This document shows, piece after piece, positions 12,513 to 28,369 of a stretch of 64,000 bases of DNA. Where the stretch lies: the NCBI GenBank assembly GCA_009731375.1, contig BJOX01000049.1:1185351-1249350 (forward strand), in the 5' to 3' direction. The stretch comes from Paulinella micropora (lineage: Eukaryota > Cercozoa > Imbricatea > Euglyphida). Under the pieces are notes generated by a model. It worked only from the letters and a program-made list of their open reading frames with translations, had not been told where the DNA came from and made no database searches. The position numbers and the translations under genes are program-made. Each line of letters opens with the position of its first letter. Position 1 is the stretch's first letter.

Positions 12513-13183
12513 TCTCTTGCTTCGGCAGAGACAGACGAGACGGCCACGAAAAAGCACCGTTACGTGATCGCTATTTGAGTGAGCGATGGTGTTTCTTTGA
12601 TACGACCCGAATTAGTACCAGAATGATGATCTCATTAAAGACTCTACAGTCTAAGCAAAGGAACTGATATATTAATAACATGAACTGCTACACCGGATTC
12701 CATCGATCTCTACTTGTATCTGCATATCGCAAGGTTAGGGCGCACTCAACCCAACTTCGGATATAGTCGTCAGACTTGATCACCTGATACTATATTAAAT
12801 GATACCGATTTATACAAGGGTATGTCTTCACAAAAAGTAAATGTATTTATAGAAACAGACGATCTGTTATTATATATATATATGGAAACGGCGACATTAC
12901 ATTATCACTCAACCATAAAACATTATACTTGGACATACTGCACAAATATCTTATCGACAGAAGAAAGAGGAAGATTTTAATATAGATACTGAATGTGCTA
13001 GAGTATATATACGATTGGTACCGGGGCAAGTATCATTGTTGTTTTTTTTATAAATGCTAATTCGTGGGTTGGGTTGATGTATCTTTATACATAAATCTAA
13101 ACGAATCTTAGTCAGAAAAGAAATCAGGTGAACTATTATTATGTAGGAAACGAAGTTCCGCCATAAAAACTGGGAGGGGGTAC
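12513..13183 (+). repeat. Gypsy 3' internal region with polypurine tract
   Basis: This stretch is about 95% identical by eye to 53122-53781, with small indels. It ends in a purine-rich GGGAGGGGG run at 13172-13180, the expected second-strand primer site directly before the 3' LTR. No intact ORF is present. Confidence 0.75.
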
Positions 13184-13394
13184 TGTGGACATCACCCCCC
13201 GAATTATCAGGTAAAAACTTATTTATAGATTTCGTCTGGCCGGACATGTCTGAAATGGCAATTTGATCATGGTCTTTTGGCTGCTTTTTGTCTTTGCGTC
13301 ACTGAGCTAATGAGACATCATTCTCTTTTTGAGGACTGTGTTTGTTTATATTACAGACTTACTCTTCCATTGAGCTATCGTTGGGGATAGAACA
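13184..13394 (+). repeat. Candidate gypsy LTR (3' copy)
   Basis: It begins TGTGGACATCACCCCCC just after the polypurine tract and ends GGGGATAGAACA, so it has TG...CA ends and is about 211 bp long. It is closely matched by 53782-53984. No upstream partner LTR is visible near this copy. Confidence 0.7.
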
Positions 13395-13710
13395 ATGCAA
13401 GGTATACACTGAACTCAAGGTACACCTTGAACTCAAGTATAACTTGACTTTTGACTTACGAATAAACAGGTTCACAGTGGATCCCCTCAATCTTCCGCTT
13501 ACGAAAATCCTTTATTAGATATTGAGTTTGGAAAAAAAATAATAGTAATAACAATCTTGACATAACTAATTTATATATGCAGATATCGATATATAAAACG
13601 CAGCTAGATATAGTCGACGTCGCGCTTATTATGATCTTTATAGATTATTAATAAAATTTTATTTAAATTTCAATGTTAAATTGAAATATAAACTAATATC
13701 AATCTCTATG
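13395..13710. other. AT-rich spacer
   Basis: No gene or known repeat is recognised. Confidence 0.4.
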
Positions 13711-15095
13711 TGCCTAGCGTTGCCATGTGGCAACATTTGTTGCCATGTGGCAACAATTTTTCAGTACTAATTTTTAAAAAATTCCCACGACTAAACCGTG
13801 GCTGTTTTCATGAATAAAACGCTAGAAAACTGTTGGAAAAGTCCCTAACAAGCGCGTCGTAAAATTTTTCAACAAAACTTTTAGTTAAAGTTATTTTTTT
13901 CTATTGAAGGGTGACCCCTCCCAGTGCACTTTTTCCACGTAAATTCACCACATAATGATTTTTTTTTGGAAAAGATGGAGGTGGGAGACACCCTTTCAGT
14001 TCCTGTTGTGCGCTTGGGGAGGGCTTGGGCAAAAAAGAAATTTGGCGATCCCACCTTTAAGGACATTGTGGCTTTGGGGGTGTTGACAGAAAAAGAAACA
14101 AAAAACCAAAAAGCTTTAACCACGCTGCGTTTTGATGGCAAGGATTATTACTTCTTCACGAAGCATTTGAAGCCAGAGCCTGGGCAGGCAGGGTCGAGTT
14201 TGAAGTTCATGAATGCAGAGGAGAAAGAGGTGGAGATGGAGGTTTCGGAGGATGAAGAAGAAGAACAGGAGGAACAGGAGGAGGAACAAAAACAGCAACA
14301 GAATCTGGATGAGGCGGGTGAGGAAAAAGAGGAGGAGGAGGAGGGAGGTGAGGATGAGGCTGTTCCCTTTCTTAACCCCAGCCCCTATACAGCCCAGCAA
14401 GTGGAGGAGGAGAAACAAAATGTGTTGGGGAAGGGCTTTGACTGGAAAGTGGGTCCCCAGGCAGTGGACTGGGGAGCAGATCGTCCTCGCCACAAGGCAA
14501 AGTCTACGATGGAAGAGAAGTTTGACATCTCCCCCCTCGCGTCCCCCCTCCTCTTTCTTTGCCATTTCGTTTTGTTTTTCTTATTCCAGTTTGCATCCAT
14601 ACCCCATACACTTTTTTTACATGTGTCTGGTTTTTTTTTTGAATATTGTTATGTCGTTGCAGAGAAATAATGTAATGAAAATTAATTTCAACTCCCTTTG
14701 TTTTGTTTGTTTTTTTTTGTCATCATGGTGTCCGCTTTCGTGCAAAATTTTGCGTGATTGCCAAAATTTTTTTATTTTATTTTTTTGTTTTTCCGGTTTG
14801 TAGACACTTTCTTCATTTTTTCCCCATGTCGGCTTTAACATCCATCCTTCAGCTCACCAACCAGGAGCTTGCAAAACAACAAAATAATGGTTTAGCAAAA
14901 GCATTGTCCACTGAGGAGTTCTGGCTTTTTTTGGGGCTGCTGGTACGCATTTCCATTGCAGACAGGGGTCGAAGAAGGTCGCACTGGGCCCCCAAGGAGG
15001 GTGAGGGGACGGATGGCTTGCCAGGAGATGGTTTTGGTGAGTATATGGCGCTGAATCGCTTCGACACCATTTTGAAATATCTATGTAATAGTGTC
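13711..15095 (+). pseudogene. piggyBac-like element, copy 1 (truncated)
   Basis: A first exon-like frame from the ATG at 13975 (MEVGDTLSVPVV) carries an acidic Glu-rich tract and continues to about 14530. A T-rich stretch with a TTTGTAG acceptor-like end follows. A second frame from about 14808 reads LTSILQLTNQE, LSTEEFWLFLGLLVRI and MALNRFDTIL. This is the N-terminal part of a DDE_Tnp_1_7 (piggyBac) domain. The copy stops at 15095, where the next copy starts, so the catalytic centre is absent. Two copies of the palindrome GTTGCCATGTGGCAAC stand at its left end (13719 and 13739). The rest repeats at a 1391-bp offset. Confidence 0.75.
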
Positions 15096-17770
15096 TATGT
15101 GCCTGGCGTTGCCATGTGGCAACATTTGTTGCCATGTGGCAACAATTTTTCAGTACTAATTTTTAAAAAATTCTCACGACTAAACCGTGGCTGTTTTCAT
15201 GAATAAAACGCTAGAAAACTGTTGGAAAAGTCCCTAACAAGCGCGTCGTAAAATTTCTCGACAAAACTTTTAGTTGAAGTTATTTTTTTTTCTATTGAAG
15301 GGTGACCCCTCCCAGTGCACTTTTTCCACGTAAATTCACCACATAACGATTTTTTTTTGGAAAAGATGGAGGTGGGAGACACCCTTTCAGTCCCTGTTGT
15401 GCGCTTGGGGAGGGCTTGGGCAAAAAAGAAATTTGGCGATCCCACCTTTAAGGACATTGTGGCTTTGGGGGTGTTGACAGAAAAAGAAACAAAAAACCAA
15501 AAAGCTTTAACCACGCTGCGTTTTGATGGCAAGGATTATTACTTCTTCACGAAGCATTTGAAGCCAGAGCCTGGGCAGGCAGGGTCGAGTTTGAAGTTCA
15601 TGAATGCAGAGGAGAAAGAGGTGGAGATGGAGGTTTCGGAGGATGAAGAAGAAGAACAGGAGGAACAGGAGGAGGAACAAAAACAGCAACAGAATCTGGA
15701 TGAGGCGGGTGAGGAAAAAGAGGAGGAGGAGGAGGGAGGTGAGGATGAGGCTGTTCCCTTTCTTAACCCCAGCCCCTATACAGCCCAGCAAGTGGAGGAG
15801 GAGAAACAAAATGTGTTGGGGAAGGGCTTTGACTGGAAAGTGGGTCCCCAGGCAGTGGACTGGGGAGCAGATCGTCCTCGCCACAAGGCAAAGTCTACGA
15901 TGGAAGAGAAGTTTGACATCTCCCCCCTCGCGTCCCCCCTCCTCTTTCTTTGCCATTTCGTTTTGTTTTTCTTATTCCAGTTTGCATCCATACCCCATAC
16001 ACTTTTTTTACATGTGTCTGGTTTTTTTTTTGAATATTGTCATGTCGTTGCAGAGAAATAATGTAATGAAAATTAATTTCAACTCCCTTTGTTTTGTTTG
16101 TTTTTTTTTGTCATCATGGTGTCCGCTTTCGTGCAAAATTTTGCGTGATCGCCAAAATTTTTTTATTTTATTTTTTTGTTTTTTCGGTTTGTAGACACTT
16201 TCTTCATTTTTTCCCCATGTTGGCTTTAACATCCATCCTTCAGCTCACCAACCAGGAGCTTGCAAAACAACAAAATAATGGTTTAGCAAAAACATTGTCC
16301 ACTGAGGAGTTCTGGCTTTTTTTGGGGCTGCTGGTACGCATTTCCATTGCAGACAGGGGTCGAAGAAGGTCGCACTGGGCCCCCAAGGAGGGTGAGGGGA
16401 CGGATAGCTTGCCAGGAGATGGTTTTGGTGAGTATATGGCGCTGAATCGCTTCGACACCATTTTGAAATGTCTACGTACTGGCCCCCCTGCAACTGATGA
16501 TGATCCTTTTTTGTCACTTCGAGCATTCGCTGAAGCTGTTGACGCCAAGGCAAGGGCTGCAATCGTTCCTGGGGGGGGGGGGGGGGNNNNNNNNNNNNNN
16601 NNNNNNNNNNNNNNNNNNNNNNNNNNNNNNNNNNNNNNNNNNNNNNNNNNNNNNNNNNNNNNNNNNNNNNNNNNNNNNNNNNNNNNNNNNNNNNNNNNNN
16701 NNNNNNNNNNNNNNNNNNNNNNNNNNNNNNNNNNNNNNNNNNNNNNNNNNNNNNNNNNNNNNNNNNNNNNNNNNNNNNNNNNNNNNNNNNNNNNNNNNNN
16801 NNNNNNNNNNNNNNNNNNNNNNNNNNNNNNNNNNNNNNNNNNNNNNNNNNNNNNNNNNNNNNNNNNNNNNNNNNNNNNNNNNNNNNNNNNNNNNNNNNNN
16901 NNNNNNNNNNNNNNNNGGGGGGGGGGGGAAGGGCGATTTAGCTTCTGCAACATGCGAAAAGGAGGGGGTGAAGCTATTGGCAGTCAACCAAAACGACCAC
17001 AACCAGCAGCAAATTATTGCTACCTGCTCCACTACCTTGCCTGGAAAGCCTCGTAATGCTCGTTTTAGTCAGTCTGTGCCCCGTGTCCCCAGGTGCGAGG
17101 CTGTGGCCCTTTATTATTCTGCTTTTAATGCGGTTGATATGTTTAATTCCGCACGCCACGGGTCAAACTCTCTCAATTTGTCTTTTATTTTGAATGACTG
17201 GAAGAAGGTAGATTTTATGATTTTGATTGACTTCATTATCACCAACGCTTACAAACATTATTGTTTTTTTAGCCAGTCGTCCTTGGCTAACCTCAACATG
17301 ACGAAGGGCGACAACAGGCAGGGGTATTTCAAATCTGTGCTTGCTGCAGCCCTCCTCAGGCAAGGTGCACCCCCTGATTCTCAACCCCCCAATGCACTCG
17401 CTTCTGACCCCCATGCACCTGCCCAACCTATCATCCCAAAATGCATGGAACTTCGTAGGTACCCCCTAGTAATCATGTCGGACAAAGCAAAAAGAAACAG
17501 GAGGCAGGTAGAGCATATAATGATATCATAGAGATGCCCAAAAGGCGTAGGTGTCTTGTTTGTTTGTATGCCTCTTCTGTCAGCAAGTCGTCTTACACGA
17601 GCTATTACTGTGGCACCTGTGGCCCCGACATGCCCCTGTGTAGCGGTGAAGGCAGAACGTGTCATGCCTGGCATAAACAAAACGGCAAACCAGCAAAAAA
17701 AAAGCAGCGGACTTGATTTTCGAGGCCTTGAAGTAGCATACTTGTTTGTTGCCACGTGGCAACCAGTGCT
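15096..17770 (+). mobile_element. piggyBac-like element, copy 2 (gapped transposase)
   Basis: It repeats copy 1 (MEVGDTLSVPVV at 15366, LTSILQLTNQE near 16226) and goes on to a gap at 16587-16916, which hides most of the catalytic core. After the gap the frame shows YYSAFNAVDMFN (about 17110), which corresponds to the YNxxMGxVDxxD region of piggyBac transposases, and a helix ending in ITNAYKHY. A different frame (17534-17716) gives CLVC, CGTC, LCSGEGRTC and H, the C-terminal RING-like Cys-rich domain. The frame change near 17515 may be an intron or an indel. The element ends with the palindrome GTTGCCACGTGGCAAC at 17748-17763. No TTAA target duplication is evident at either edge. Confidence 0.75.
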
Positions 17771-18149
17771 TTTCAGACTAGGGGCCGGTGTTCTCCAGAA
17801 ATTGATGCAGCCGCCTCCAACACTTTTTTAATAAATTATTCTTTTTTTACATAGTTAAAAGATAATATGTATTAATATTATTAATAATTTTTTTTATTTT
17901 ATTATTTTTTTCAGCTCCGGAAGTCCTGTATTTACTGTTGCAACATGGCATCCAGGCATAAGCACATATACAATATGTTAATATATCTCGCCGGTACCGG
18001 TACATCTAGTACATATATTATATGCTAGATCTAGTAGATATGTTAGAATATATATATTAAAATATTATATTTTTCAATTAATCTTAATTAATAAATTATT
18101 AAAAACGATGGTGCTGCACGACGGGGCCGCGATGTGGTATTTTCTAGTA
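17771..18149. other. AT-rich spacer
   Basis: No gene is seen. The sequence is AT-rich with short inverted TAGATCTAG-like words. Confidence 0.4.
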
Positions 18150-18365
<216 letters not shown>

Positions 18366-19690
18366 TGTGGCAAGCCTGGAAATGTTATATTTGTGTCAAG
18401 AGTAACAGCCAAAAGTTCTTGGTCGAGCAGGGTCCTTGGTGAGGACCTAGAGGACCAGGGAGAATCCAAGAACGTGGTTTGCAAGATAAAAAGCAACAAT
18501 TGACGAGCCGCAGTCGTCACTTTGTGGGGTCATGCAAAAAATGTTTTTGAAATTTGACACTGCAAATTACGGTTTTCTGAATGAGAAAAAGTGAGGGATT
18601 CAGAAAATATTTTCAATAAAACAGTTTCTCACTAACCAAAAAAATAAGGTCGAAATTGGCACTAATATTTTTTTTGGAAATTGTATTTTGTGGCAAAAAA
18701 GTCAATTTCGGTAAGTTTTGAGTCAATTTTATCAAAAATATTTCCGAAATTTGAACATTTAATAGATGTTGTTTCGGTCCAATCAACTCCAAAAGTGCTG
18801 ACGCAAAGGCAATTTCTGAGAGAATATAGGCAATTTTCCGGCATTTTCCCGTACCTTGCAGGGAAAAGTGGCATTACAATTTTTTCCAGACTTTTCGAGG
18901 AGAGGGGAGAAAGAGCTACTGTGTTTACTTGCAGAGTTTCTCTGCGCAATAAAAGAAGCGGGAGCAATTTTTCCCGCTCGAAAATTTGAAGAATAGAAAG
19001 ACAATCCTGTCTCCCTCAGATTTGCATTTTTTGTTTTCCACAAAAGTGCTTTTAGTTTGGGTTTTAGGAAAGGCAAGAACCCCACCCCCACCCATTTACA
19101 TGATGTCTTCTCCCTTAGGGGCGGTGAGTGAGGGATGAGAAATTATACACATACACACACATCCAGACACATCTCACACAATTTTGCACATAATGCTTCT
19201 CATCTCATGCACAATCACGCATATTCCATGCACAATATCATGCACAATCTAGGTCTTTGTGCTTAAACACACAAGACCTAGGAGAGAGGGGAGAGAGCTC
19301 ATGGGATGTATGGTATGCTGTGAAATGAAGGTTTTGCAAGCTTGTCTCTTGCGCAGCAAAAGCACGGGCCGGTGTGCCTATCTTCATATGTCCCATCGTA
19401 GTCAACCGCTTTCTCTTTCCAAAGTCAAGAGACAGCGTGCCTTCGCTCAACAAGATGAACGGACAGAAAAGAAACGCAAGAAGGAGGCTAAACTTCGAAT
19501 CGGAGTTGGCAGTACTTCGGCTATAAAAGTGGGCGCCGTTCAGGACGCGTGGCCTGAGGTGATCGTCATCACATTTACCCAGGCGACACAGCCATGCACA
19601 TGCTTGATGTGACAGGCGGAGGTGGTGGGCATTGCAGGGGTTGCGAGCGGAGTGCCTGACCAGCCCGTAGGCGCTCGCCAGACCCGGTAA
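18366..19690. other. Unique sequence without a supported gene
   Basis: Only short frames are present. None has a recognisable domain or consistent coding signal. CACAC and CATGCACAAT words recur near 19150-19250. Confidence 0.4.
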
Positions 19691-20508
19691 GTGTGTAGGT
19701 ATTTACGTATTTATTTACATATACGTATTTTGTATTTTGTATGTATGCATATAAGTCAGTAATGGTACATGTATGCATGTACATATATATGTACCTGTGC
19801 ATGCAGGTATGTATGTATGTATGTATGTATGTATGTGTGTATGTATGTATATATGTATGTGTATGTATGTATGTATGTATGTATGTATGTGTGTATGTAT
19901 GTGTGTATGTATGTATGTATGTATGTATGCATACCATGCATGCCATGCATCCATGCATGCATGCATGCATCCATGCACGTATGTATGTATGTATGTACGT
20001 ACGTACGTATGTAAGTAATGTATGTATGTATGTATGTATGTATGTATGTATGTACATATGGTATGTATGTATGTATGTATGTATGTATGCATGTATGTAT
20101 GTATGCATGTATATATGTATGTATGTATGTGTGTATTTACATACTTATGTATGTACATACACGTACATACATATGTAGAAAACCCAGATCTCAATCTAGA
20201 GGGTTTTGAAAGCTACCCTGTAACCATAATAAAAGAAAGTAACATATGTATGTATGTATGTATGTATGTATGTGTGTGTGTGTGTATGTGTGTGTGTGTA
20301 TGTATGTATGCATGTGTGTGTATGTGTGTGTGTGTGTATGTGTGTGTATGTGTGTGTATGTATGTATGTATGTATGTACGTACGTTATGTATGTATGTAT
20401 GTATGTATGTATGCATGTATGTATGCATGTATGTATGTATGTTTGTATGTATGTTTGTATGTATGTATGTATGTATGTATGTATGTATCTATGTATGTAT
20501 GCATGTAC

Positions 20509-20539
<31 letters not shown>

Positions 20540-20542
20540 TGC

Positions 20543-20573
<31 letters not shown>

Positions 20574-21028
20574 CATGCATGCATGTTTTATGTATGTATG
20601 TATGTGTATGTATGTATGTATGTTTGTATTCATGCATGTATTCATGTATGTATGTACGCATGCATGCATGCACGCACGCACGCATGCATGCATCATGTAT
20701 ATATGTATGTGTATGTATGTGTTTGTATGTATGTATGTATGTATGTATGTATGCATGTATGTATGTATGTATTTATGTATGTATGCATGCATGTATGTAT
20801 GTATGTCTGTCTGTCTGTCTGTCTGATCTGGTCTGGTCTTTGTTTAGAGAAAAAGGATGCTTCAAGAACGGTTGTATGTATGTAGTATGTATGTATGTAT
20901 GTATGTATGTATGCCTTCATGTATGTATGTATGTATGTATGTATGATACGTTACTTTACGTTACTTTACGTTATGTTATGTTATGTTATGTTATGTTATG
21001 TTGTTTTGTGTTATGTTATGTATGTATG

Positions 21029-21031
<3 letters not shown>
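19691..21031. repeat. (TATG)n tetranucleotide arrays
   Basis: Long TATG repeat carries TGCA, TGTG and TACG variants. It is split by a unique piece at about 20177-20243 and another at 20825-20880. Frames made of Met-Tyr-Val-Cys repeats are artefacts of the four-base unit. Confidence 0.95.
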
Positions 21032-21070
<39 letters not shown>

Positions 21071-21431
21071 ACAACCCCCCCCCCCCCCCNNNNNNNNNNN
21101 NNNNNNNNNNNNNNNNNNNNNNNNNNNNNNNNNNNNNNNNNNNNNNNNNNNNNNNNNNNNNNNNNNNNNNNNNNNNNNNNNNNNNNNNNNNNNNNNNNNN
21201 NNNNNNNNNNNNNNNNNNNNNNNNNNNNNNNNNNNNNNNNNNNNNNNNNNNNNNNNNNNNNNNNNNNNNNNNNNNNNNNNNNNNNNNNNNNNNNNNNNNN
21301 NNNNNNNNNNNNNNNNNNNNNNNNNNNNNNNNNNNNNNNNNNNNNNNNNNNNNNNNNNNNNNNNNNNNNNNNNNNNNNNNNNNNNNNNNNNNNNNNNNNN
21401 NNNNNNNNNNNNCCCCCCCCCCCCCCCCCCC
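21032..21431. other. Gap flanked on both sides by poly-C
   Basis: A C run at 21032-21089, broken only by ACAA, abuts N (21090-21412). A further C run follows to 21431. Confidence 0.95.
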
Positions 21432-21481
21432 GCCACCCATCCAGGGCTTTCAAATGACATGCTAATAAGGATCGTTTGCAT

Positions 21482-21591
21482 CGTCAAACAAAAAACCAAA
21501 ATCACACACACACATACAAAGATTCAACTTTCAACTCACTTTCTTCGTGCAAAATTTAAGTGAAAGTTGAATCATTGTGTGTGTGTGTGTG

Positions 21592-21622
<31 letters not shown>

Positions 21623-21642
21623 TTTTGGGTTTTGTTTGTTTC
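21482..21642. repeat. Small inverted repeat with (AC)/(GT) arms
   Basis: The left arm has ..CCAAAATCACACACAC and GATTCAACTTTCAACTCACT. The right arm has AGTGAAAGTTGAATC and then (GT)n..GATTTTGGG. The arms are reverse complements apart from extra repeat units on the right. The shape is that of a small foldback element expanded by microsatellite. Confidence 0.6.
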
Positions 21643-21779
21643 TCCTTTAATGCCAGGATGGGCGCTATCAATCGGCTTTTCAACGCACGCGCCAAGGTAT
21701 GTATGTATTGTATGTATGTATGTATGTGTGTGTGTATGCACAGGCAGAACATCCAGACGGCTGCGGCCCCTGCGACCTA

Positions 21780-23660
<1,881 letters not shown>

Positions 23661-23726
23661 CGAAAGCGCAAGCACAAGCCGCACTAAAGCCCGCCGACCC
23701 ACAGGGGGGCGAGGGTAATCACTTAT
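23661..23726. other. Short unique spacer
   Basis: No feature is recognised. Confidence 0.3.
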
Positions 23727-24358
<632 letters not shown>

Positions 24359-24445
24359 GACACACACACACTTTTTCTTCTATGCTTTCCCCACCTCTCG
24401 AGTGGACATGATCCACCACTTCCTTCAATTTCCTGTGCCTACCCA

Positions 24446-24496
<51 letters not shown>

Positions 24497-24728
24497 GACA
24501 CCGTGATAGCCCAGTGGTCAAGTTCTACCATCTGGGCCCTGTCGCCAGTTCGATTCCCGTCGGTGCCACCAGTATTTTCATTGAACATACCGGTCCGTCT
24601 GGAAGTGTTGGAACTGCCCTTGCGGGGGTGTCATTAGAGCCTATCGTCAATTCTTCGTACTCCCCTCACGGGTGAGACGATGGAGGCGCATGTGCAGAAA
24701 TGCATCAGCCATTGACAGAGAAGCACTA
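24497..24728 (+). repeat. tRNA-derived SINE-like family A, full copy
   Basis: A tRNA-like head holds a box A match, TAGCCCAGTGG (about 24507), and a box B match, AGTTCGATTCC (about 24547). A tRNA-unrelated body follows (CATACCGGTCCGTC ... CGGGTGAGACGATGGAGG), ending ..AGAGAAGCACTA. Three more copies lie at 27206-28046 on the minus strand. All copies adjoin ATT/TAA trinucleotide repeats. An internal Pol III promoter plus body and simple tail is the SINE design. Confidence 0.85.
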
Positions 24729-24756
24729 TCATTATTATTGTTATTATTATTATTAT

Positions 24757-25167
24757 TCAGCCCAATGGCCTTACGGCGTTAAACTGTGATGCCAACTCAA
24801 AACCATTTGGTGGATGATGCTGGGGAGGAGGGTCGTTGGGCGCCTGTCGAAGATCTTAAACTCCGCTATGCCGGTTGATAGCCCGTGGACCCAGCGGATA
24901 CCAAATTGTTATGGGTGGGGTTTTGAGGTAGTTCTAGCAACCATGCTTGGTGTACGCACTTGCACATTCGGCAACGTTTTGCCAGAGGTTGTTGGGACTG
25001 CGGAATAACCTCGGCTTAGTGTAGTCTTGCCCTCAGGAGCTCCATCGGTGGCCCCTATAATCAGTCGAGAGACTGACTAGGTGGGGATGGAGCACCTCGA
25101 ACAAGGGCATGGAGGCTCATGTCCGGAAACGGATCGTGCCATCAGCTGCATCAGTATGCCTTAGAGG

Positions 25168-25172
<5 letters not shown>
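24757..25172. repeat. Probable third retroposon 3' end
   Basis: This unique sequence ends in GGAGGCTCATGTCCGGAAAC, TGCATCAG and then (TTA)n. That resembles the end of family A (GGAGGCGCATGTGCAGAAAT ... CATCAG), so it may be a diverged member or a partner LINE tail. No ORF longer than about 60 codons is convincing. Confidence 0.4.
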
Positions 25173-25915
<743 letters not shown>

Positions 25916-26063
25916 GTTAGCGGCTGCGTTGAAGCGCTTCCTCAAGGAGATGGCCAAGGACTGGCCCCCACGCGCTGAGCAAGCCACGGATAGCTAGCAC
26001 TAATCATAACCCTACCTACCTACCTACCTACCTATCTACCTACCTATTGCCATTTGAAGACAT

Positions 26064-26070
26064 GATACTG

Positions 26071-26120
<50 letters not shown>

Positions 26121-26139
26121 GCTGCTGCTTCTACTACTG

Positions 26140-26184
<45 letters not shown>

Positions 26185-26320
26185 TTACTACTACGTAGTA
26201 CTACTGCTACTGCTACTACTACTACTACTACTACTACTACTGCTAGTGCTACTACTACTACTACTGCTACTGCTGCTACTGCTGCTGCTACTAAAATAAT
26301 AATAATAATAATAATAATAT
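26064..26320. repeat. (CTA)n array
   Basis: About 250 bp of CTA/CTG trinucleotide repeat ends in (AAT)n, directly next to a SINE-like copy. Confidence 0.9.
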
Positions 26321-26334
26321 GTATGTATGTATGT

Positions 26335-26503
26335 ATCGTCTGCCAATTGCTGAGCCAAAAGGCCATGTGCATCCAGTCCTCCATTCCATAAGGAAAGTCT
26401 CCACACCAATCGGTGGAATAAAGGAAGTGACGGCATAGAACATTACTCTAGGAGCTTTATACCAATCAGTCCATTGAAAAGGACCAATGGCCTATGTACT
26501 CCC

Positions 26504-26504
<1 letters not shown>
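26335..26504 (-). repeat. SINE-like family B copy
   Basis: The body is nearly identical to 26730-26899 and, in reverse, to 10263-10352. The plus strand runs from CTGCCAATTGCTGAGCC to TATGTACTCCCT. It is flanked by trinucleotide repeats on both sides. No convincing box A/B pair is visible, so the origin of its head is open. Confidence 0.75.
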
Positions 26505-26590
<86 letters not shown>

Positions 26591-26634
26591 TAATAGTAAC
26601 AATAATAATAGTAATAATAATAATAGTAATAGTA

Positions 26635-26665
<31 letters not shown>

Positions 26666-26678
26666 TATAATAATAATA

Positions 26679-26714
<36 letters not shown>

Positions 26715-26729
26715 TAATAATAATAATGT
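26505..26729. repeat. (TAA)n array between two family B copies
   Basis: This is TAA repeat with TAG and CAA variants. Confidence 0.95.
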
Positions 26730-26899
26730 ATCTCCTGCCAATTGCTGAGCCAAAAGGCCATGTGCATCCAGTCCTCCATTCCATAAGGAAAGTCTCCACA
26801 CCAATCGGTGGAATAAAGGAAGTGACGGCATAGAACATTACTCTAGGAGCTTTATACCAATCAGCCAATGGAAAGGGACCGATGGCCTATGTACTCCCT
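26730..26899 (-). repeat. SINE-like family B copy
   Basis: This is a second copy in the same orientation as 26335-26504, differing at only a few positions. That suggests a recent duplication or a young family. Confidence 0.75.
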
Positions 26900-26939
26900 A
26901 ATAATATAATAATAATGATAATAATAATAATAATAATAA

Positions 26940-26976
<37 letters not shown>

Positions 26977-26984
26977 TTAATAAT

Positions 26985-27031
<47 letters not shown>

Positions 27032-27074
27032 CATAATCATAATCATAATAATAATAATAATAATGATTATAATC

Positions 27075-27114
<40 letters not shown>

Positions 27115-27152
27115 TAACAATAACAATAACAATAATAATAATAATAATAATG

Positions 27153-27188
<36 letters not shown>

Positions 27189-27205
27189 GTAGTAGTAATA
27201 ATAAT
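26900..27205. repeat. (TAA)n array with TCA/TGA variants
   Basis: About 300 bp of trinucleotide repeat lies between SINE-like copies. Confidence 0.95.
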
Positions 27206-27309
27206 AGTGCTTCTCTGTCAATGGCTGATGCAAATCTGCACATGCGCCTCCATCGTCTCACCCGTGAGGGGAGTACGAAGAATTGACGATAGGCTCTAAT
27301 GACACCCCC
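27206..27309 (-). repeat. SINE-like family A, partial (cut by gap)
   Basis: It carries the 3' half of the element (TGCTTCTCTGTCAATGGCTG on the plus strand) and breaks off at the 10-N gap 27310-27319. Only trinucleotide repeat follows. Confidence 0.8.
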
Positions 27310-27377
27310 NNNNNNNNNNTATTATTATTATTATTATTATTATTATCATTAATAGTAATAGTAATAGTAATAATAAC

Positions 27378-27413
<36 letters not shown>

Positions 27414-27414
<1 letters not shown>

Positions 27415-27644
27415 GTGCTTCTCTGTCAATGGCTGATGCATTTCTGCACATGCGCCTCCATCGTCTCACCCGTGAGGGGAGTACGAAGAATTGACGATAG
27501 GCTCTAATGACACCCCCGCAAGGGCAGTTCCAACACTTCCAGACGGACCGGTATGTTCAATGAAAATACTGGTGGCACCGACGGGAATCGAACTGGCGAC
27601 AGGGCCCAGATGGTAGAACTTGACCACTGGGCTATCACGGTGTC
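27414..27644 (-). repeat. SINE-like family A, full copy
   Basis: This is a full-length match to the reverse complement of 24497-24728, including both Pol III boxes, flanked by (TAA)n. Confidence 0.85.
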
Positions 27645-27654
27645 TAAAATAGTA

Positions 27655-27697
<43 letters not shown>

Positions 27698-27752
27698 TAA
27701 TAATAATAATAATGATAATAATAATAATAATAATAATCATAACAACAACAAT

Positions 27753-27785
<33 letters not shown>

Positions 27786-27815
27786 AACAACAATAACAAT
27801 AATAATAATAATAAT

Positions 27816-28046
27816 AGTGCTTCTCTGTCAATGGCTGATGCAAATCTGCACATGCGCCTCCATCGTCTCACCCGTGAGGGGAGTACGAAGAATTGACGAT
27901 AGGCTCTAATGACACCCCCGCACGGGCAGTTCCAACACTTCCAGACGGACCGGTATGTTCAATGAAAATACTGGTGGCACCGACGGGAATCGAACTGGCG
28001 ACAGGGCCCAGATGGTAGAACTTGACCACTGGGCTATCACTGTGTC
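27816..28046 (-). repeat. SINE-like family A, full copy
   Basis: It is nearly identical to 27414-27644 (for example CACTGTGTC against CACGGTGTC at the head). It is flanked by (CAA)/(TAA) repeats. Confidence 0.85.
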
Positions 28047-28047
28047 C

Positions 28048-28101
<54 letters not shown>

Positions 28102-28110
28102 GTAATAATA

Positions 28111-28147
<37 letters not shown>

Positions 28148-28369
28148 GCCTCTGACTTTCTAACTCTGCAAACTTGAGCTAACAGTTTCAATTCTAACAT
28201 TTAACACTTAGTAACATAGTATGATCTTTGACTCTGTCGCATTCGGGGCCTAAGTTAAAAAATCCGCTAGTAGTGCCGCCTCATTGATTCATTGAGTCGG
28301 ACGGGTCGTTTCAACATGACGGATCAGTCTGACTAACATTCTCTCGGTTGCCCACCCGGCGCACTGCCA

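Noticed and set aside
19259-19612. 117-residue frame with a Lys/Arg-rich centre
   Set aside because: No domain, no partner genes, and typical chance length for this composition.
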